A stretch of 64,000 nucleotides of DNA from Streptomyces fructofermentans (GTDB taxonomy: Bacteria > Actinomycetota > Actinomycetes > Streptomycetales > Streptomycetaceae). How positions within the stretch are numbered: position 1 is the stretch's first letter; each line of letters begins with the position of its first letter. The notes beneath the pieces were generated by a model. It saw only the letters and a list, made by a program, of their open reading frames with translations, made no database searches and was not told the origin of the DNA. This document shows positions 59,846 to 64,000 of this stretch, piece after piece. The position numbers and the translations under genes are program-made. The stretch lies in NCBI RefSeq assembly GCF_014651055.1, contig NZ_BMWD01000025.1:62001-126000 (forward strand), given 5' to 3'.

Positions 59846-61602
59846 GGAACTCCTCGCGCTTCTCGGGCTCCGACACCGCGGGGCTGGGGCGGGGACCGCT
59901 GACCCGCCGGCTGCCGGTGCTCCTGCTCGCCCCCGCCGAGCCGCTCGGCGCCCGGCCGTTCGAGTCCGGGCCGGATACCACCCCGGGCCGGTTCCTGCTG
60001 CGCGTGATCTTCTCCGTGAGGCGGATCAGCGTTCCCGCGATGCTGCTGGCGATCGTCTGGCAGGTGGGCGAGTCCGCGGTCCCGGTCGTGATGGGACTCG
60101 CGATCGACCGGGCCCTCGCGACCGGGGACACGGGACAGCTGGTCCTGTGGCTCGGCGTGCTGGTGGCCCTCTACCTCGCGCTGACCTCGGCGGCGAGGTT
60201 CTCGCTGCGACTGACCGCCCACGCGGTGCAGGTCCTGCAGCACCGGCTCCGCGGCACCCTCTCCACGGGCGTGCTGCACCCGGTCGGCGGCACCGCCCGC
60301 GCGCCGGGCGGCAACGTCGTCTCCGTGATGACGAGCGACGTCGCGCGCCTGTCCAACGCGGTGATCCTGACGATCATCCCGGTCTCCAGGATCACGGCCA
60401 TCGCATTCATCGCGGTGTCGCTGCTCGCCACACACTGGCTGCTCGGACTCGTGGTCCTGCTCGGGGCGCCCGTCGCGGTCTGGTCGATGGGCGTGCTCAG
60501 CGAGCGGCTCTCCCGGGACACCCGCGAGTACCAGGAACTGCTGGCCTCCACCGTCGGACAGGCCACGGACCTCGTCGCCGGCTACCGGGTCATCAAGGGG
60601 ATGCGCGCCGAGGCCGAGGCGACCAGCCGCTACCGGCGGGCGAGCCGGGCGACACTTGCCGGCGCCAAGCGCAACGCGGGCCTGCTGGGGAGGTTCCTCG
60701 TCGGCTCGGGCGCGGTCAGCGGCACGTTCGTCGCCGCGGTACTGGGGCTCGCGGGTTGGTTCGCCGTGGACGGACAGCTCAGCATCGGCGGCCTGATCAC
60801 CGCCGTCGGCCTCGCCCAGGCGCTGCTGCCGCAGATCCAGGCCATCGCGAGCACGTCCATCCCCAACCTCGCCGGCGCCCGCGCCTCGTCCGTACGCGTC
60901 CTCGACATACTGCGGGACAACGCCACGCCGACGGCCGGGCCCGATGAGGCGCCCCGGGCCGAGGCGACCGCGCCGCCGGAACTGGACGTGGTCGTGCCGG
61001 GCCTCTCCGGACCCGGCACGACGATCCGGGTCGAGCCGGGCGAACTCGTGGGCGTGCGCGCCGACGACCGGACCGCAGCCCGCGTCGTCGAGGCACTGCT
61101 GGACCCGCGGTCCGAGGGCGGGGTCGAGGCGCGGCTCGACGGGATCGCGGCCAGGGAACTGTCCCCGGTCGAGTACCGCTCCCGCGTCACCGTCGCACCG
61201 CACCGCGCCACGCTGTTCAGCGGCACCCTCCGCGACAACATCGCCGTCACCGCGGGCGCGCCCGAGCGGCTGGAGTCCGCGCTGCGGGCCGCCGCCTGCG
61301 ACGACTTCGCGGCCGACCTCGACGCCCCGGTCGGTGAGGGCGGCAACCGGCTCTCGGGCGGCCAGCGTCAGCGGGTCGCGCTGGCCCGCGCCCTGGCGAG
61401 CGACGCGCCGGTGCTCGTGCTCCACGACCCGACCACCGCGGTCGACTCGGTGACCGAACACACGATCGCGGGCCGCCTGCGTGCGGTCCGGGCAGGCCGC
61501 TCGACGCTGCTGATCGCCTCCAGCCCGGCGCTGCTCGCCGCCTGCGACCGCGTCGTCGAGCTGCCCGACGACGTACCCGCACTCTCAAGGACGGCACTGT
61601 GA
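59842..61602 (+). CDS. ABC half-exporter with degenerate ATP site
   Basis: A 586-residue exporter subunit. A membrane domain with six helices (about 50-345) is followed by an ATPase domain in which Walker A is lost: near residue 403 the sequence is VRADDRTAARVV, with no GxxGxGK(S/T). Walker B is altered to VLVLHDPTTAVD near 523, replacing the usual Asp-Glu. The signature LSGGQRQRVALARAL (about 503) is perfect. On its own it should not hydrolyse ATP; paired with the next gene product it can complete one active site. It is probably a siderophore exporter or a YbtP/Q-like importer half. Start overlaps the esterase stop (ATGA). Confidence 0.9.
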   Translation: MRNSSRFSGSDTAGLGRGPLTRRLPVLLLAPAEPLGARPFESGPDTTPGRFLLRVIFSVRRISVPAMLLAIVWQVGESAVPVVMGLAIDRALATGDTGQLVLWLGVLVALYLALTSAARFSLRLTAHAVQVLQHRLRGTLSTGVLHPVGGTARAPGGNVVSVMTSDVARLSNAVILTIIPVSRITAIAFIAVSLLATHWLLGLVVLLGAPVAVWSMGVLSERLSRDTREYQELLASTVGQATDLVAGYRVIKGMRAEAEATSRYRRASRATLAGAKRNAGLLGRFLVGSGAVSGTFVAAVLGLAGWFAVDGQLSIGGLITAVGLAQALLPQIQAIASTSIPNLAGARASSVRVLDILRDNATPTAGPDEAPRAEATAPPELDVVVPGLSGPGTTIRVEPGELVGVRADDRTAARVVEALLDPRSEGGVEARLDGIAARELSPVEYRSRVTVAPHRATLFSGTLRDNIAVTAGAPERLESALRAAACDDFAADLDAPVGEGGNRLSGGQRQRVALARALASDAPVLVLHDPTTAVDSVTEHTIAGRLRAVRAGRSTLLIASSPALLAACDRVVELPDDVPALSRTAL

Positions 61603-63350
61603 ACGGCACTTACGGCCCGGCCGGGACCACGGCCTCCGATGCCGGGCCGCCCGGGCTGCCCGTCGCGAGCGGCCGCGAGACGCTCCGGGAGGTGTGGCGG
61701 CTCAGCCGCGGGTACCGGCTCCGGCTCGCCGCGACCGGGGTGCTGGGGATCGTCAGCACCGGTGTCGACCTGATCGTCTCCGTGGCGATCGGATACCTCG
61801 TCGACCGCGTGCAGGACGGCACCGCGGACCTCGCCACCGTGCTGACGGTCACGGCCGCCATGGTGCTCTCGGCGGTCCTCGGCGCCGCGGGCACCGCGCT
61901 GACCATCGTGCTCGCCACCCGCGTCTACCACTCCATCCTCGCCGCGCTGCGCGAGGAACTGGTGGGCCACGCGATGGCGCTCCCACAGCACCACGTCGAG
62001 CGCTTCGGCACCGGAGACCTGATCTCGCGCTCCAGCGACGACGTCACCGCGGTTGCCGACGCCGCCCCCGCGGTCATCCCGGTGCTCACCGTCACCGCCT
62101 TCACCATCGTCGTGTCGCTGGGCGGGCTCGCGGCACTGGAATGGCCCTACGCGGCCGCCTTCGCCGTCGTGCTGCCGGTGTACGTGCTGGCCGTGCGCTG
62201 GTACCTGCGCATCGGACTGGGGGTCTACCGCGCCGAGCGCACGGCGATGAGCGCGCGCGCCCAGCAGATCCTCGAGTCCCAGCGCGGCTACGCCACCGTG
62301 CTCGGCTTCGGGATCGCCGAGCAACGGCACCGGGCTGTGATGACGAACTCCTGGCGCGTCGCGAGGCAGTCGCTGCGCGCACGTACCGTGCTGAGCATGC
62401 TCAACGCCCGGCTCAACGTCGGGGAGTGCCTGAGCCTGGCCGCCGTCCTCGTCGTCGGCTTCGTCCTCATCGACCACAACGCGTCGACCGTCGGCGGCGC
62501 CACCACCGCCATGCTGCTCGTGCTGCGCCTGCTCGGACCGGTCAACCAGCTGCTGCTGGTCATCGACACCCTCCAGTCCGCCCTCGCGTCGCTCAGCCGC
62601 ATGATCGGCGTCGTCACGATTCCGATCAGCCCGGCGGACGTCCCGGCACAGACCGCGAACACCGGCGTACGGCTCGACGAGGTCACCTTCCGCTACAGCG
62701 ACGGGCCACGGGTGCTCGACGACATCACCCTCGACATCCCGCCCGGTCAGCGCGTGGCCGTCGTCGGCGTGTCCGGGGCGGGCAAGACCACACTCGCCGG
62801 CGTGGTCGCCGGCACCCACCTGCCCCAGGCCGGGAAGGTGACTCGCCCCGGCCGCACCGCGATGATCACCCAGGAGGTCCACGTCTTCGCCGGCACCGTG
62901 CGAGACAACCTCACCCTCGCCGCGCCCGGGGCCGCCGACCACGACCTCCACGCGGCGCTGGAAGCCACCGGCGCCGCGCCGATCCTCGATGTCCTGCGCG
63001 ACGGCTTGGACACCCCGATAGGTGTCGGCGGGCACCCGCTCACCGACGCACAGGCGCAGCAACTCGCCCTCGCCCACCTGCTGCTGACCGACGCCGACCT
63101 GGTGATCCTCGACGAGGCGACCGCAGAGGCCGGCTCCGCCCACGCCGCACAGCTCGACCGCGCCGCCGACGCCGTCCTCGCCGGGCGCACCGCGGTCGTG
63201 GTCGCGCACCGTCTCTCCCAAGCAGCGACCTGCGACCGGATCATGGTGATGGAGCACGGCCGGATCATCGAGACGGGCACGCACGGGGAGCTGGTTGATG
63301 CCGGTGGCGTGTACGCCGGGTTGTGGACGGCCTGGGAGGCCGGCCGGTGA
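61599..63350 (+). CDS. ABC half-exporter with intact Walker motifs
   Basis: A 583-residue partner of the preceding gene. It has six membrane helices (about 40-330) and an ATPase domain with a good Walker A GVSGAGKTT (about 390-398), Walker B LVILDEATAEAG (about 500) and H-loop VVAHRLSQA. The signature position reads LTDAQAQQLAL instead of LSGGQ. The defects of the two subunits are complementary, so the heterodimer should have one consensus and one dead ATP site. The GTG start overlaps the upstream stop by four bases. It is the last gene of the iron operon; a short GCCGG/CCGGC hairpin sits at its stop. Confidence 0.9.
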   Translation: MNGTYGPAGTTASDAGPPGLPVASGRETLREVWRLSRGYRLRLAATGVLGIVSTGVDLIVSVAIGYLVDRVQDGTADLATVLTVTAAMVLSAVLGAAGTALTIVLATRVYHSILAALREELVGHAMALPQHHVERFGTGDLISRSSDDVTAVADAAPAVIPVLTVTAFTIVVSLGGLAALEWPYAAAFAVVLPVYVLAVRWYLRIGLGVYRAERTAMSARAQQILESQRGYATVLGFGIAEQRHRAVMTNSWRVARQSLRARTVLSMLNARLNVGECLSLAAVLVVGFVLIDHNASTVGGATTAMLLVLRLLGPVNQLLLVIDTLQSALASLSRMIGVVTIPISPADVPAQTANTGVRLDEVTFRYSDGPRVLDDITLDIPPGQRVAVVGVSGAGKTTLAGVVAGTHLPQAGKVTRPGRTAMITQEVHVFAGTVRDNLTLAAPGAADHDLHAALEATGAAPILDVLRDGLDTPIGVGGHPLTDAQAQQLALAHLLLTDADLVILDEATAEAGSAHAAQLDRAADAVLAGRTAVVVAHRLSQAATCDRIMVMEHGRIIETGTHGELVDAGGVYAGLWTAWEAGR

Positions 63351-63534
63351 CACCGGCATGACCGGGCCGGGGTTGGGCGCAGTCCGCGGAGCTTGGAGGT
63401 CCTGAGGCCGGGCGTCGGGTGGACGTTCGGTGCCAGGCCTCCGCAGTCCGCCTGTGATGCCGGCGGGCGGCCGACGACCGCCAGTGCAGCGGGCCTCTTG
63501 GCTCCTGACACATGTCCGTCGGTGGCGACAGCCC

Positions 63535-64000
63535 TCATGGACGAACGCGGATGATGGTCTTGCCCTGGCGTCGTTCGGTCGGGTTGAGGGCGGCGACGGC
63601 ATGGTCGAGGGTCGACACGTCACCGATGTTGGTTCGCAGGCGGCCGTTCCGCACCCGCTGCACGATCTCAGTCAGTTCGGCTCGATCGGCCTCGACGACG
63701 AAGTCCACCGCCAAGCCCTCGGCGGGTCGCGCTTCGACCGGGCCGACGACGGACACCAGAGTTCCGCCGGGCCTGACCAGGGCGGCGGACCGCTTCTGAA
63801 CGTCACCACCGATGACATCGAAGACGAGATCCACGTCGCCGACGTCTTCCAGGGCGTCCTTCTCGAGGTCGACGAACTCATGCGCGCCGAAGTCGAGCGC
63901 CTTCGCACGGTCGGCGGCGCGTCCGGTGCCGATGACATGGGCGCCGGCCTCACGTGCGAGCTGGGTCACCATCGTCCCGACCGCCCCGGCCGCGCCATGG
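63535..64000 (-). CDS. Zinc-type NAD(P)H quinone oxidoreductase, partial
   Basis: The C-terminal 155 residues of a medium-chain dehydrogenase/reductase; the 5' part lies beyond the window. The nucleotide-binding glycine motif HGAAGAVGTMVTQLAREAGAHVIGTGRA is at the cut edge. It is followed by DFGAHEFVDLEKDALEDVGDVDLVFDVIGGDVQKRS, and the end is RRQGKTIIRVRP. It belongs to the quinone oxidoreductase/zinc-binding alcohol dehydrogenase group that uses NADPH; the substrate is unknown. It converges with the iron operon across 184 bases and is probably unrelated to it. Confidence 0.9.
   Translation of the reverse strand, partial: HGAAGAVGTMVTQLAREAGAHVIGTGRAADRAKALDFGAHEFVDLEKDALEDVGDVDLVFDVIGGDVQKRSAALVRPGGTLVSVVGPVEARPAEGLAVDFVVEADRAELTEIVQRVRNGRLRTNIGDVSTLDHAVAALNPTERRQGKTIIRVRP

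Overview
High-GC actinobacterial chromosome, almost certainly Streptomyces or a close relative. The evidence is the strong G/C bias at third codon positions, frequent GTG/TTG starts, ATGA/GTGA gene overlaps, a twin-arginine-like secreted protein, many lipoproteins, an ECF41/SigJ-type sigma factor, and a cobalamin riboswitch in front of metE. I saw no rRNA, tRNA, CRISPR array, replication origin or intact mobile element.

Layout. 0-8.4 kb: a PepSY membrane protein, two CNNM/HlyC-type proteins, and a MalT-like LuxR regulator followed by a small protein and a DUF4386 membrane protein; a perfect 18-bp palindrome lies in front of the latter pair. 8.4-11.3 kb: metE on the minus strand behind a cobalamin riboswitch. 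11.3-16.9 kb: a MarR/TPR pair divergent from a pirin, an FKBP isomerase, a TPR protein, a squalene/phytoene-synthase homologue and a surface-anchored AA10 LPMO. 17-20.5 kb: an osmoprotectant ABC importer whose ATPase gene is convergent with the permease and binding-protein genes.

20.5-36.4 kb is a coherent L-rhamnose locus. The minus-strand arm is rhamnose isomerase, aldolase/lactaldehyde dehydrogenase, rhamnulokinase and then lutABC. The plus-strand arm is an ABC importer (ATPase, two permeases, binding protein), rhamnose mutarotase, a secreted beta-propeller protein resembling ulvan lyases, and a LacI-type regulator. The divergent promoter region holds two recognisable promoters, each with a LacI-like operator just downstream of its -10. 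The gene content predicts capture of rhamnose, cleavage to DHAP and L-lactate, and oxidation of the lactate to pyruvate in one regulon.

36.5-41.9 kb: an alpha/beta hydrolase, a PIG-L deacetylase overlapping the SigJ-type sigma factor, a Cys-rich pentapeptide-repeat protein and an APH-fold kinase. 41.9-45.6 kb: an ABC exporter followed by a gene-poor, decaying stretch with a SUKH (SMI1/KNR4) gene broken by an in-frame TGA and the tail of an IS21-type transposase. 45.6-51 kb: a cell-surface set (BMP-like lipoprotein, HupE/UreJ, a secreted metallophosphoesterase and a DUF916 protein).

51-63.4 kb is an iron locus. A tandem double-AraC regulator is divergent, across an iron box, from an eight-gene operon: a siderophore-interacting protein fused to a methyltransferase-like domain, a binding lipoprotein, two FecCD permeases, an ATPase, an enterochelin-type esterase, and two half-ABC exporters whose nucleotide-binding domains have complementary defects. 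No siderophore biosynthesis genes are visible here. The right edge cuts a zinc-type oxidoreductase.
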